A stretch of DNA of 13,706 nt from Acidobacteriota bacterium (lineage in GTDB: Bacteria > Acidobacteriota > Terriglobia > Acidiferrales > UBA7541): the NCBI GenBank assembly GCA_003153585.1, contig PLZZ01000261.1, positions 7,622 to 21,327 of the forward strand, written 5' to 3'. The first letter of the stretch is position 1. Each line of letters opens with the position of its first letter. Both the position numbers and the translations under genes were made by a program. The notes below the pieces were generated by a model. It was not told where the DNA came from, made no database searches, and saw only the letters and a list, made by a program, of their open reading frames with translations. Shown here piece by piece: positions 1 to 8,407 of the stretch.

Positions 1-1268
1 GCGACTTTGTTATCGAAGATCACATTTCCCGTCAGCGCTACCGATTGCGATTGATTGGTGACAACTCCTCCCTGATTGTTTCCGCATATCCGGCTGTTGG
101 TAATCGTGAACGGCCCCATGTTCGCCTCAAGCAATATCCCGTTTACCATGTTATGTGCCAGGTAGGCCTGATCGAGTGTGATATCCGCATTGTCGGTGTC
201 GAACCAGATTCCACGTCCCTGATTGCTCACGGCTTTGTAGTTCCTGAAGGTACCTCCGTGCACGAACAGGAACTTGGCTCCGCCCGTCTCCCAAGTTAGG
301 AATTGGCCCCAGGCCCCGCGCCAGTTGTTTGAGGAAGCCTCGACATCCTCCATGGTCAGGTCTTTAATCCGAAAACCGTCGATTCCGAGTTCTCCGTTAT
401 TATTGACGGCCATTCGGCGGGCCGAAGACTTTGTGACATTGAATAGCGTCAAGCCAGTCCAGTTGTTCCATCGAATGGTGGAGTCTTCAAGAAGTTGGTC
501 CGTAGCGCCGACGATTGCGACCGCGGATCTTTGCGGAGTGGAAATACAGGAATTGGCGTACTGAAACACAATGCCCCGCACGGTGAGATGTGGGACTTGG
601 TAACTCTCGAAAAGTTGAGGCCGAACGCCTACTTCAACGACTGCCTTCGCGATGTCCGAAACCCGCTCCGGCCAAATGTGCACGAGCTTGGTGGCGTCAT
701 CAATATAAAAGGTCCCTTCCCGCAATTGATCCGGAGAAAGCACCTGAACCAATAGCTTTCCATTCACAAACACCATTTCTCTGCGAAGCACGATTTCCTT
801 AAGCGATGGCCACCCAGCGGGCACCGAACAAGTTCCCCACGCGTAGGGCCACGAGCGCACAAAGCTGCCCGGTGCTGCAGAATCCGCCCGCCAGTCAGTC
901 CAAACGTCCGAGCCGGAGATGATTACCGAGCCGATTTTTGAAGCTTGAAAAGTAACAGGAGCGCCAACGTTGGGATTGACTCCCGAGATTTGAACGAATT
1001 CCCGATATGTGCCTGGATTGATCGTGACAGTCGTTGCGATATTGTTCCGATGATTTGCGGAAGCAATTGAGGCGCCGCGGCTAATTGTTTTCACAGGCTT
1101 GGCGCTTGTTCCCGGGTTGGTGTCCAATCCGGATGAGCCATCCACAAAAATCTCGACAGCAGCCGTGGGATGAAGAGGTTGAGCAATTGATGATCGGCCT
1201 GAGAGATTTCGCGCTCCGTTGCTGCCGACAGAAAAAAGAAAGAGCGTGCAGATCGCCACATTTCTCAT
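1..1268 (-). CDS. Secreted right-handed parallel beta-helix protein (partial, C-terminus beyond window)
   Basis: Reading the minus strand gives an open frame with no stop down to position 1: 422 codons plus two bases. Residues 1-19 look like a Sec signal peptide (MRN, then a hydrophobic stretch, then SNGA), so the product is exported. Residues 41-67 contain FVDGSSGLDTNPGTSAKPVK, the DUF1565-type start of many bacterial beta-helix proteins, followed by NPGTYREFVQI and VIISGSDVW. From about residue 215 the sequence shows irregular beta-helix coils rich in N, G and V. The family includes polysaccharide lyases, epimerases and surface proteins; which activity applies cannot be told. I chose the ATG at 1268 because GAGGG lies 8 bases upstream and it gives a compact signal peptide. 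An in-frame ATG at 1304 overlaps the preceding stop as ATGA and is a real alternative. It is the last gene seen in the operon and may trim or modify the exported polymer. Confidence 0.85.
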   Translation of the reverse strand, partial: MRNVAICTLFLFSVGSNGARNLSGRSSIAQPLHPTAAVEIFVDGSSGLDTNPGTSAKPVKTISRGASIASANHRNNIATTVTINPGTYREFVQISGVNPNVGAPVTFQASKIGSVIISGSDVWTDWRADSAAPGSFVRSWPYAWGTCSVPAGWPSLKEIVLRREMVFVNGKLLVQVLSPDQLREGTFYIDDATKLVHIWPERVSDIAKAVVEVGVRPQLFESYQVPHLTVRGIVFQYANSCISTPQRSAVAIVGATDQLLEDSTIRWNNWTGLTLFNVTKSSARRMAVNNNGELGIDGFRIKDLTMEDVEASSNNWRGAWGQFLTWETGGAKFLFVHGGTFRNYKAVSNQGRGIWFDTDNADITLDQAYLAHNMVNGILLEANMGPFTITNSRICGNNQGGVVTNQSQSVALTGNVIFDNKV

Positions 1269-1300
1269 GCTTGCCGCCCTCGATCTGAATCGACTCAAGA

Positions 1301-2767
1301 TCATGCTGACATGGGCTGACTGGGCGATTTCATTCTGCGGCGTAAAAACTCGGCGCACGCGAGAACGGTAAGAAAAGCAATTGAAGCGTGGCTCGTTATA
1401 TTTCCCGCTACAACGCAGCGTATGGAAACAATTGTTGCCGCCATGAGAATCTCAACGGACAAGTGCCGCTCGGGCTGCGTCAAAAGTGGGGAGCGCGAAG
1501 AACGCAGCAGACTCCACCATATTCCAGCCAGGACGATAACAAGAACGAGCGGCCCCCAAATGCCTATATCTAGAAAGGCTTCGATCGGCGTGCTTAAGAC
1601 GTCCGACTTGCCCAGAATGCCGAGTCCCGGCAGCACGACAAACCTTCCGCCCGCATACCCGCCATAGCCGATCAACGGCCTTTCCGAGATCTTCTCCCAA
1701 GCGAACTGCCACATTTGCAAACGGCCCGACATTCCCTCAGCCTCTGTGGCCGTCTGACCGCGCAGCAGGAATGTCCACACCGTGTTACCGAAATGCGTAA
1801 AGAACAACAAAATCGTGCCCGCAAAAGAGGCGGTAATCGCGATGGCCGCTCCCAAAAGGTACTTTCGCAGGTAGATGAATAACAGCACGAAGGAACAGAG
1901 AAAAGCACCGACGGCTGCTCGCGTTTGGGTGAAAATCAGCGTGACCAACGCCGCTACCAATAAGAGCCGATACCATTGCCGATCGTATTTTCCTTCGGGA
2001 TCGTCCAATATCCGGCAGAGAGAGATTCCCGCGAGAATCGCGCAGTACTCTCCTATGCTGTTGGCATCAAGCGTCGGGCACACACCCTCCAGTCGGAAAC
2101 GAAGCGGTCCGTACGCGTAACCTTCCATCAGCCCGTCACTCGGATCGACAATCGCTCCAATCCAAGCGGACAACACGAGCAATGCAAGCAAGATCCAAGT
2201 CCAGTTTGCGAATTTCTCGTATTGCTCGACCGAATCCAGAGTCACTACGATCGCAGCCAGAAGCGAGAGATCGAGAAGATATTCCACCGACCTGAAGAGC
2301 GTAAACCCTGGAACAACCGACCACGAGGTGGAGACAAGGCAAATCAGCGGATACACCGCCATGATTCCGATCAGACCGCTGAAAAGCGAGCGAATCCAGT
2401 ATGTCTTTCCTGAGAGAAGGCGTTGGACCAGAATCAACCCAACAATTGCGTCCAGCCCGATCCTGAACATAGCCCATCCATCAAGGGCCGATTGATGGAT
2501 GTCATACTCATCCCGAACTCGAAACACGAGTGCGCTAAGAAACATTATCAGCCAGAGTGCTTGCCACCACGTGAATGACTTCGTAAGGCTGACCGACTCG
2601 CGAGAGATGGTTCGAACGGCGGGAAACGCCGCAAACACGATCAACACCGGCGCCAGAACGAGCAGGGTGTCCAAGAACGTATGACGAAACGGAGCTGCTG
2701 CGTAGAATCCGGCTACCGTCAATACACTGAGAGCCGACAGCTCGACGATCCAGAGAACTCTAGTCAT
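1301..2767 (-). CDS. O-antigen ligase/polymerase-like membrane protein (Wzy_C superfamily)
   Basis: A 488-residue integral membrane protein with about ten to twelve hydrophobic segments. The family marks are LDANSIGEY near residue 233, the FTQTRAAVGAFL segment around 279-290, and a large loop holding SGRLQMW (347-353) followed by ERPLIGYGGYAGG. That GR..W...ERPL.G.G pattern is typical of O-antigen ligases and Wzy-type polymerases. The family joins undecaprenyl-linked repeat units or transfers a finished glycan to an acceptor at the periplasmic face of the inner membrane. Polymerase and ligase cannot be separated by sequence alone; in a locus with Wza and Wzz homologues, polymerase is the more likely role. 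The ATG at 2767 overlaps the end of the glycosyltransferase gene by 8 bases (ATGACTAG), which suggests coupled translation. The downstream beta-helix gene starts within 33 bases of its stop. Confidence 0.85.
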   Translation of the reverse strand: MTRVLWIVELSALSVLTVAGFYAAAPFRHTFLDTLLVLAPVLIVFAAFPAVRTISRESVSLTKSFTWWQALWLIMFLSALVFRVRDEYDIHQSALDGWAMFRIGLDAIVGLILVQRLLSGKTYWIRSLFSGLIGIMAVYPLICLVSTSWSVVPGFTLFRSVEYLLDLSLLAAIVVTLDSVEQYEKFANWTWILLALLVLSAWIGAIVDPSDGLMEGYAYGPLRFRLEGVCPTLDANSIGEYCAILAGISLCRILDDPEGKYDRQWYRLLLVAALVTLIFTQTRAAVGAFLCSFVLLFIYLRKYLLGAAIAITASFAGTILLFFTHFGNTVWTFLLRGQTATEAEGMSGRLQMWQFAWEKISERPLIGYGGYAGGRFVVLPGLGILGKSDVLSTPIEAFLDIGIWGPLVLVIVLAGIWWSLLRSSRSPLLTQPERHLSVEILMAATIVSIRCVVAGNITSHASIAFLTVLACAEFLRRRMKSPSQPMSA

Positions 2768-4052
2768 TGTCCTTCATTAGCTGAGCAATATGTCCAACCG
2801 AGTCAGGTTCCGCGAATTCAAGCGTTCGTTGCTTCATTAATCGAGCGTACAGTTCCGCGAGTTGCTCTCCCTTCCTGTCCCAATTGTACTTTTCCTGCAT
2901 TGCGGCCCGTGCCGCCTCGCCGAGTCGTGCACGACGCGGCGGATCGCCGGCAAGTTGCTTCAGAGCAGAAGCCAAGTCCGCTACGACCTGCGTGGGACTA
3001 ATCGCTGGTATCTTTAATCCTGTGGCCTCGGATACTTGCAACGCCGGGCCGCCGAGATCCAGACAGATCACCGGACGCCCCGCTGCCATCGCTTCCAACG
3101 TCACCCAGCCACCCGAGTCGTGTAGAGAGGGATGCATGAGGACGTCACACTCCGAGATCTTCTCCAGCACTTGAGTGCGCGGAAGTGTGTGCCAGAAGAC
3201 CGTGTTGTTTTCGATGCCGAGAGTCTTTGCCATCCGTTCCCAACGCTCTCTTTCTGGACCGTCACCGATAAGCCAGTACTCACTGCTTGGATGCTCACGA
3301 TGAAATTCAGCAAATGCCCGCAAGCCCAATTCAAAACCCTTCCAATGAAGGTAACGGCCCAAGCTCAAAATTCGGAAACAAGCCTCGTTGCGGAGCGGAA
3401 TTCGCGAGAGAATTGACAAATCTTCGCTTGTCAAGGCTACTGTCGCGGAGAATGAAACGTCGCGACAACCCAATGCCTTTAGCCGAAGCGCCGTTTCAGG
3501 AGTTACCGCCAGACCTGCGACCGCACGGCGAGCTGTCATTCGCACGAACGGGTCAAATTCCGCCAGGTATCGCGCCGCGCTGCGCACTACCTCGTAGAAT
3601 GTCCCGCGCAAACTCAAAGATCTACGAAAGCTGCTGGGCGCTGATTCGGCCCCTCCGACAGGTCCCCAAAGAAAAGGCGCGGGCAACAGCGGGAGGAAAC
3701 TCGGGCGCCAATAGCTTCCGAAAGTTACGTGGTGCACTAAGTCAAAATGGACCTTTCGAAAGAGTTCCTTGGCCAGAAGATATGCGCCAATCTGCCATAA
3801 ATAATAGTAGATAAAAACTCCCCGCTGGCCCTTCTTCCAAAAACGCATCCGCCTCGGCAAGTCGTAATAAACGAAATGAACACGAGGCATCGGGTGAGCG
3901 TTGAGCGCTTTCTCGATCGACTCACGGTTATTGATTCGCGTGATCACCCAGCACTCTTCAAACCGTCCAATCTGGCACACCCAGTTCCAGCCGCTGCCGG
4001 GTTCAGAGCCCCTTTCCGGTTCACACGCGTATGCGGAGACGAGTACTTTCAT
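2760..4052 (-). CDS. Glycosyltransferase family 4 (GT-B fold)
   Basis: A 430-residue cytoplasmic glycosyltransferase that should add one sugar from a nucleotide-sugar donor to the lipid-linked repeat unit. The N-terminal acceptor domain opens with MKVLVSAYACEPERGSEPGSG, a start common in a subgroup of GT4 enzymes. The donor-binding domain contains LGRYLHWKG (231-239), LIGDGPER (261-268) and HPSLHDSGGWVTLEAM (307-322), whose late glutamate belongs to the E-x7-E-type donor site. WGPVGG at 129-134 is also usual in this subgroup. The length is normal. The ATG at 4052 lies 21 bases after the stop of the phosphotransferase gene; its Shine-Dalgarno is weak. The 3' end overlaps the ligase gene. Donor sugar and linkage cannot be inferred. 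Confidence 0.92.
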   Translation of the reverse strand: MKVLVSAYACEPERGSEPGSGWNWVCQIGRFEECWVITRINNRESIEKALNAHPMPRVHFVYYDLPRRMRFWKKGQRGVFIYYYLWQIGAYLLAKELFRKVHFDLVHHVTFGSYWRPSFLPLLPAPFLWGPVGGAESAPSSFRRSLSLRGTFYEVVRSAARYLAEFDPFVRMTARRAVAGLAVTPETALRLKALGCRDVSFSATVALTSEDLSILSRIPLRNEACFRILSLGRYLHWKGFELGLRAFAEFHREHPSSEYWLIGDGPERERWERMAKTLGIENNTVFWHTLPRTQVLEKISECDVLMHPSLHDSGGWVTLEAMAAGRPVICLDLGGPALQVSEATGLKIPAISPTQVVADLASALKQLAGDPPRRARLGEAARAAMQEKYNWDRKGEQLAELYARLMKQRTLEFAEPDSVGHIAQLMKDND

Positions 4053-4073
4053 CGAGCGAATCTCTGCTTGGTT

Positions 4074-5348
4074 CTAGGTTGGCAATCGGCCAGAAGCGGC
4101 CGAAACGTACCGGATCATTTGCTCTTCGCGATAGTCAATCGCGAATTGTTTCGCTTCTTCTTCCGCCGTTTGCGCCGTCGAGTGCAAAAGATAAAGCAAA
4201 TAGAGCCCGCGATTTTGTTCCCGAAGATCAGGCTGTTCTCTCACTTCGGGTTTTTTATTGAGAACACACTCGGTCTGAGCGAGAAAATGGAACCGGTCCC
4301 ACAAATTGGGGGCGTTCGAGGAGCCAGATTCCCAATCAAATATGGCTAGCCTTCCCTGATGCAGCCGTGTGTTCCAAGGAGTTAAATCGCCATGTTGAAT
4401 ACCGCAAGGGACGGCGATTGCGCGGAGCTCTCGAGCAGCGATTCGCAAAGCTTCCTTACCTAGGTTCTGCCACCTCGCTCCTAGGTGCGGCGCTATTTTC
4501 TCCCACTTGCTCGCCGTGTCCCGAATCACAGTTTCCCCGGGCGAAACGCTCGGTTGGCAGCTTTGCAATTTCTGTAGAAAATCTTCGTGAAGTTGCGTGA
4601 AACTAACAGGTCCCGTTTCACCTTCGAGCGCAGATTGAAACACGATGTCGTTGCCGCGCCAGGAGTCGGCGAAGAGCAACCGCGGAATATGAGCTTGCAG
4701 CTTTGGAAAACCGGATAGCTTTCGCAAAAACGTCCCCTCGTGCCGCAATCTCTGCCGCGCGCCATTCGTGAGGGGCATCTTCAAGTAACCCAAGATTGAG
4801 CCGTCGCTCCTCATGACCTGCACGGTCAATTTTTGAAACGTACCCGGTGTGCCCAACGAAAGCGAAAATATCAATTGACTCTCCCCGGTGATATCACTCA
4901 CGAGGCTCTCGATCGGCAAAGCCGTTCTGGACGCGATCAGGACGTTGTCACCTACCCATCCCTGCCAGGCGGTCTTTCTCAACTTGACGGTAATGGCCTT
5001 CATGAGTCGTCCCGACGGCGAAAAAGGCGCGTAGATCTCGAATCCGTCCACCGGATGCCTTCCGTGAGCTTGTGGTAGAAACCAACGAGGCCGCTTGCGT
5101 GACGGCAAAGCCGCGAAACGGTGCATCCGCGTATAACCATTAATTGCCAAGTGCTTCAGGAACTCCGACGTGGGACTCCAGGAAATTACGACTTCCGGAA
5201 GTTTGCAACCTGCTTTCAGCAATTCGACTTCGTCCATGGTTGGAACATCCAGAGCGCCGCCGACGAAAAGACGCAAGGCATCTTCGAGCGTGCTTGCGCC
5301 GTTTGAGTTTCGAAAAACCGTTTCAATCGCCTGCGCGGCGCTTGTCAC
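4074..5348 (-). CDS. Phosphotransferase of the aminoglycoside/choline kinase fold with unassigned N-terminal region
   Basis: 424 residues from the chosen GTG at 5348. The C-terminal half has APH-type kinase marks: a Gly-containing loop (LGTPGTF) near 165, a candidate ATP-binding lysine in GYLKMPL (about 190), the following RHEGTFL helix glutamate, the catalytic loop HGDLTPWN (319-326) and the metal-binding IFDWE (about 336-340). The family phosphorylates hydroxyls of small molecules such as choline, sugars or aminoglycosides. Here a sugar or other polymer precursor is more likely than a drug. The first 160 residues match no domain I can name; an ALPSRKRPRWFLP stretch lies near residue 80. The GTG at 5348 overlaps the preceding stop as GTGA, with GGCGG 7 bases upstream. 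A GTG at 5366, also in frame, is an alternative. It follows the kinase-like fusion gene directly, which suggests joint action. Confidence 0.75.
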   Translation of the reverse strand: MTSAAQAIETVFRNSNGASTLEDALRLFVGGALDVPTMDEVELLKAGCKLPEVVISWSPTSEFLKHLAINGYTRMHRFAALPSRKRPRWFLPQAHGRHPVDGFEIYAPFSPSGRLMKAITVKLRKTAWQGWVGDNVLIASRTALPIESLVSDITGESQLIFSLSLGTPGTFQKLTVQVMRSDGSILGYLKMPLTNGARQRLRHEGTFLRKLSGFPKLQAHIPRLLFADSWRGNDIVFQSALEGETGPVSFTQLHEDFLQKLQSCQPSVSPGETVIRDTASKWEKIAPHLGARWQNLGKEALRIAARELRAIAVPCGIQHGDLTPWNTRLHQGRLAIFDWESGSSNAPNLWDRFHFLAQTECVLNKKPEVREQPDLREQNRGLYLLYLLHSTAQTAEEEAKQFAIDYREEQMIRYVSAASGRLPT

Positions 5349-6796
5349 AGCGTCGCCGCCCGCCACGCGCGCATCCTGACACCCAGCCGTTGCCTCATGA
5401 ATTCCGCTACGGCGCCGGAGCTTGATTGCACCGTGGGCTCAATTCCTCGGTCCGTATCGATCACTATTTTTCGTGTTCTTCTGAACTGGAGTTGCTGGTA
5501 GGCCTCGCGCTGGCGCTCTATCTCGCCAACCGGGAGTTCTTCTTTTCGCGAAAAAATCGACGGCCCTGCGGCATCGAGAAGGATCACCAGATCAGGCTCG
5601 GGAACGAGGCGGGACAGTACCTTCGAAAACCACGTCGGTCCTCCGTATCGGTATCGTAGAGGATCCACCACCACGTCATGGAAGTAGCGATCGAATAAAA
5701 CAAAGTTCGATCTCGTCAATGAAGGACGGATCGCGACAGCATATCCAACCCAGTAATCCATGAAAAAAGCGGACAGGTAAGCCATGGATAAAAGTTTCCC
5801 TCGCGCCGGTTTCGCGTGGGGCGTCAGATTAATTCCGGTGTCTTTTTTTTGAAAAAGTGTTTGCGGTCGCCAGTGAAATAGCCGGCTTCGTCCCCAGAAT
5901 CCTTGCTTGAGCGTCTCGGTGAGTCCTGCGATCACAGTGCTCTTACCCACGCCATCGGGTCCCAGTACCGCAATAAGAATTCCCGTCGGTTGGACGCATC
6001 GCCGAATGCCCCAGAAGAATTGCGTACCAAGGTATCTCATCAACTTCAACGGTCTCCGAGACCAACTTGTCTTCCAGAATTTCGTCCGGGCGTGAACCAG
6101 ATCGTCTGCAATGGATTCATTCAAGCAGGCCTGTACAGCGACCTTCCCCCATTTGCCGGGAAATATTTCTCCCGCTATCTTCTCGGCCTTCGCCGATCCT
6201 AAAGTTTCGACCAATCGTTTCAACCGAGTAGATTGGGCAGCAGGCGCTCGTCCTTTCCAGGATTTCTTTGCTAGAAGATAGGCAAACTCGACCTCTGGTG
6301 AAGGTATCCAGAACTCGCCATGGCGCCGGCGCTGGTCTAGCATTTCCTCACTGGTCGAAAGAATCAATCCGCTTCGCCGGTGATCAAAAACAAGGTCCAC
6401 AGCTGCGGTCTTCACTTTTGTACCTTCGGCCCAATAAAAGACGAAAAAGTGACCAGTTACGGAATGATTGAGACACTGAAAGCAGGTATAGCCTTTCCGC
6501 CGAAGACGCTCAAAGACGGCCGGAAGCTTGTACTTATCTTTAGGATGGACAGCCAAATCCAAGTCGCTGTGTAATTCATCAGGAAGCTGGTCCCAGGAGT
6601 GCAAAACGCAATAGCGGACTTCCAATTCGTCCAGAAGCCTGAACAAGCCGCGCAAGAAATCGGGTAGAGTGCAGGTGTTCTCCACTTGCATCACAAATGC
6701 AGTATCTGATTTCTTCTGATCAACTCCATATGCTGCGTCAGGCAGAGCGTGGCTGAACTCCGCAACAGAAACGGCCTCCTGGCACTTTTCACTCAC
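5345..6796 (-). CDS. Nucleotidyltransferase-thymidylate kinase-like fusion protein
   Basis: 483 residues with two parts. The first carries a nucleotidyltransferase-fold signature: SDLDLAVHP (77-85) and a third acidic residue in AVDLVF (Asp134), preceded by YCVLHSWDQLPDEL, a pattern seen in proteins of polysaccharide loci. The second part is a P-loop kinase of the thymidylate kinase type: GPDGVGKST (279-287), FDRYFHD (368-374, the DR motif) and an arginine-rich lid, RKEELPVGEIERQRE (417-431). All key residues I can check are present. The fusion, at over twice the size of a housekeeping dTMP kinase, and its place in a glycan operon argue against nucleotide metabolism. The substrate is unknown. 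The GTG at 6796 overlaps the sugar transferase stop as GTGA. An ATG at 6691 would remove 35 weakly characterised residues but has no clear Shine-Dalgarno. The gene ends in a GTGA overlap with the phosphotransferase gene. Confidence 0.78.
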   Translation of the reverse strand: MSEKCQEAVSVAEFSHALPDAAYGVDQKKSDTAFVMQVENTCTLPDFLRGLFRLLDELEVRYCVLHSWDQLPDELHSDLDLAVHPKDKYKLPAVFERLRRKGYTCFQCLNHSVTGHFFVFYWAEGTKVKTAAVDLVFDHRRSGLILSTSEEMLDQRRRHGEFWIPSPEVEFAYLLAKKSWKGRAPAAQSTRLKRLVETLGSAKAEKIAGEIFPGKWGKVAVQACLNESIADDLVHARTKFWKTSWSRRPLKLMRYLGTQFFWGIRRCVQPTGILIAVLGPDGVGKSTVIAGLTETLKQGFWGRSRLFHWRPQTLFQKKDTGINLTPHAKPARGKLLSMAYLSAFFMDYWVGYAVAIRPSLTRSNFVLFDRYFHDVVVDPLRYRYGGPTWFSKVLSRLVPEPDLVILLDAAGPSIFSRKEELPVGEIERQREAYQQLQFRRTRKIVIDTDRGIEPTVQSSSGAVAEFMRQRLGVRMRAWRAATL

Positions 6797-8232
6797 GCGG
6801 CACCTGTACCTTTCAGCACGGCGGGGATCGTCCGCGCCAGAATTTTCAGATCCAGCCAAAGCGTCCAGTGTTCAATGTATTGCATGTCTAGCTCCATCCA
6901 CTTCTGGAAAGGGACCAAGTTGCGGCCGCTTATCTGCCACAGGCAAGTGATGCCCGGCCGCACACTAAATCGAAGCCGTTGCCAGTCTTCGTTGAATCCT
7001 TCGAAGTCGCGAACAGCCATGGGTCGCGGGCCCACCAAGCTCATGTCGCCTCTGAGAACGTTGAAGAGCTGGGGCAATTCATCAATGCTTGTGCGCCTGA
7101 GGAATTTCCCGAGGGGCGTTAGTCGCGGGTCGTTCTTGATTTTGAACACCGGCCCGGAAACTTCATTGAGAGCTTCCAGTTGCGCCATCAATTGCTCGGC
7201 GTCACGGACCATTGTGCGAAATTTATAGATTTTGAATCTTCGCTTATTGAGCCCTACCCTCTCCTGGCAGAAAAACACAGGCCCGGGCGAAGTGAATTTG
7301 ATCAGGACCGACACGGCGAAAAACAGCGGAGCCAAAAAAATCAGCAAGAATAATGAGATCGCGGAGTCCAAGATGCGTTTAAGCAGGAGTGACTGCGCCT
7401 CTAGCGCGTGCCCACAAACCGCGATATGCGCCTCGCCGTCGAAATTGTCGGTGCGCGGCTTCGCATTCTTCAGGTCAAAAATATCCGAATCGAACCGCGT
7501 GATAATCCCGTGCTGCTCGCACAATGCCGCCACGCGGGAAGCATCTTCGTAAAAGGAACGAAGAGGAAGGTAGATCGCTACTTCATCAACGACATTCTTG
7601 CGGAGATAATCCGATAGGCCTTCGACATCGCAGCAAAGCGTGTATTCCGTGGTTAGAAATCCTGCCGTTCCCTCCCAGTCGTCATCAACGAATCCGAGGA
7701 CCCGATAGCCCAGCTCGGGTCTCGCTTCGATCCTGCTCGCAAATGCGACCGCCCGCTGGTTCGTACCCAAGATCAGTATGTAGTGCAGATTCCTGCCGCG
7801 ACGGCGCATATATTCGAGCAGGCGCCGGACAATCAGCCGGGCGCTGACGACACAAGCAGAGCTGACGGCCCAGAAGAGCGCCAGGAATGCGAGTGTGACC
7901 ATGTGAATTGTGACCACTCTGGCAACCGCAATCACGCTTATACATATGAGGGTAGTGCCCCTCAGAACTTCAGTGATCTCCGAGCGTCGCGTGGCAAGCC
8001 TTTTCGATTCGTATAGACCGCAGAGAGAAAGGAGCACATGCCATACAACCAGCATCACGCCGAAGATCACGAAATTCCAGAGCTTGACCTTCATCGAGAG
8101 GAATTCCGCGAGCGAGTGAGCGGGAGATTCAGAACCAACCAGGAGCATCGCGAGTCCAAATGAAAGGACCACGACACACAGATCGAACATTTTGTATACG
8201 CTCAACAAAAGCCGGCGTTTGGTTTCTTGCAT
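6793..8232 (-). CDS. Polyprenyl-phosphate sugar-1-phosphate transferase (WbaP/WcaJ-like initiating transferase)
   Basis: 479 residues. This enzyme moves a sugar-1-phosphate from a nucleotide sugar onto undecaprenyl phosphate at the inner membrane, the first step of repeat-unit synthesis. The N-terminal half has about four membrane segments (near 12-32, 52-74, 93-113 and 112-132). A Rossmann-like cytoplasmic domain starting YILILGTNQRA (151-161) follows, then one more hydrophobic segment (286-312). The catalytic bacterial sugar transferase domain holds KFRTM (337-341), TSIDELPQLFNVLRGDMSLV (381-400, with the Asp-Glu pair) and GPRP just after it. It ends with DLKILARTIPAVLKG. The length is normal for the large, five-segment form. 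ATG with GAAGG 7 bases upstream. A 175-base gap separates it from the NusG-like gene, so a separate promoter or an attenuation point is possible. Sugar specificity is unknown. Confidence 0.95.
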   Translation of the reverse strand: MQETKRRLLLSVYKMFDLCVVVLSFGLAMLLVGSESPAHSLAEFLSMKVKLWNFVIFGVMLVVWHVLLSLCGLYESKRLATRRSEITEVLRGTTLICISVIAVARVVTIHMVTLAFLALFWAVSSACVVSARLIVRRLLEYMRRRGRNLHYILILGTNQRAVAFASRIEARPELGYRVLGFVDDDWEGTAGFLTTEYTLCCDVEGLSDYLRKNVVDEVAIYLPLRSFYEDASRVAALCEQHGIITRFDSDIFDLKNAKPRTDNFDGEAHIAVCGHALEAQSLLLKRILDSAISLFLLIFLAPLFFAVSVLIKFTSPGPVFFCQERVGLNKRRFKIYKFRTMVRDAEQLMAQLEALNEVSGPVFKIKNDPRLTPLGKFLRRTSIDELPQLFNVLRGDMSLVGPRPMAVRDFEGFNEDWQRLRFSVRPGITCLWQISGRNLVPFQKWMELDMQYIEHWTLWLDLKILARTIPAVLKGTGAA

Positions 8233-8379
8233 TATTGGGCCTTCGAAGAAGATTTCTAATTGTTTTGTTTCAGGTTGCTTTGCGTCGAAGCTGAAAATGC
8301 CGTTTTCGATCGGATTGCGCGAGGCATGTAACCAGGGAGTGCTTTCTTCTCACGAGAATTAAAATGGACAGTTAAATCA

Positions 8380-8406
8380 CGGGCATGACGTGCACCGATA
8401 TGCCCG
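8380..8406 (-). terminator. Inverted repeat just after the NusG-like gene; possible terminator or attenuator
   Basis: CGGGCAT and ATGCCCG form a perfect 7-bp stem with a 13-base loop containing the palindrome GTGCAC. It starts 2 bases after the stop codon of the NusG-like gene and lies upstream of the sugar transferase. What follows on the transcribed strand (TGATTTAACTGTCC) is not a clean U-run, so a strong intrinsic terminator is doubtful. An attenuator that the NusG paralogue reads through, or a protein-binding site, would fit equally well. Confidence 0.4.
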
Positions 8407-8407
8407 A

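Noticed and set aside
3287..3814. Plus-strand open frame of 175 codons, and similar long plus-strand frames at 9416-9943 and 11406-11909
   Set aside because: They lie antisense to well-supported genes, show no recognisable domain, and are rich in Arg, Ser and Pro as expected of shadow frames in GC-rich DNA.
4074..5348. Aminoglycoside resistance gene
   Set aside because: Only the general APH fold motifs are present; the long extra N-terminal region and operon position favour a role in polymer synthesis.
5345..6796. Housekeeping thymidylate kinase (tmk)
   Set aside because: The kinase part is fused to a nucleotidyltransferase-like domain and sits in a glycan operon; the length is far beyond Tmk.
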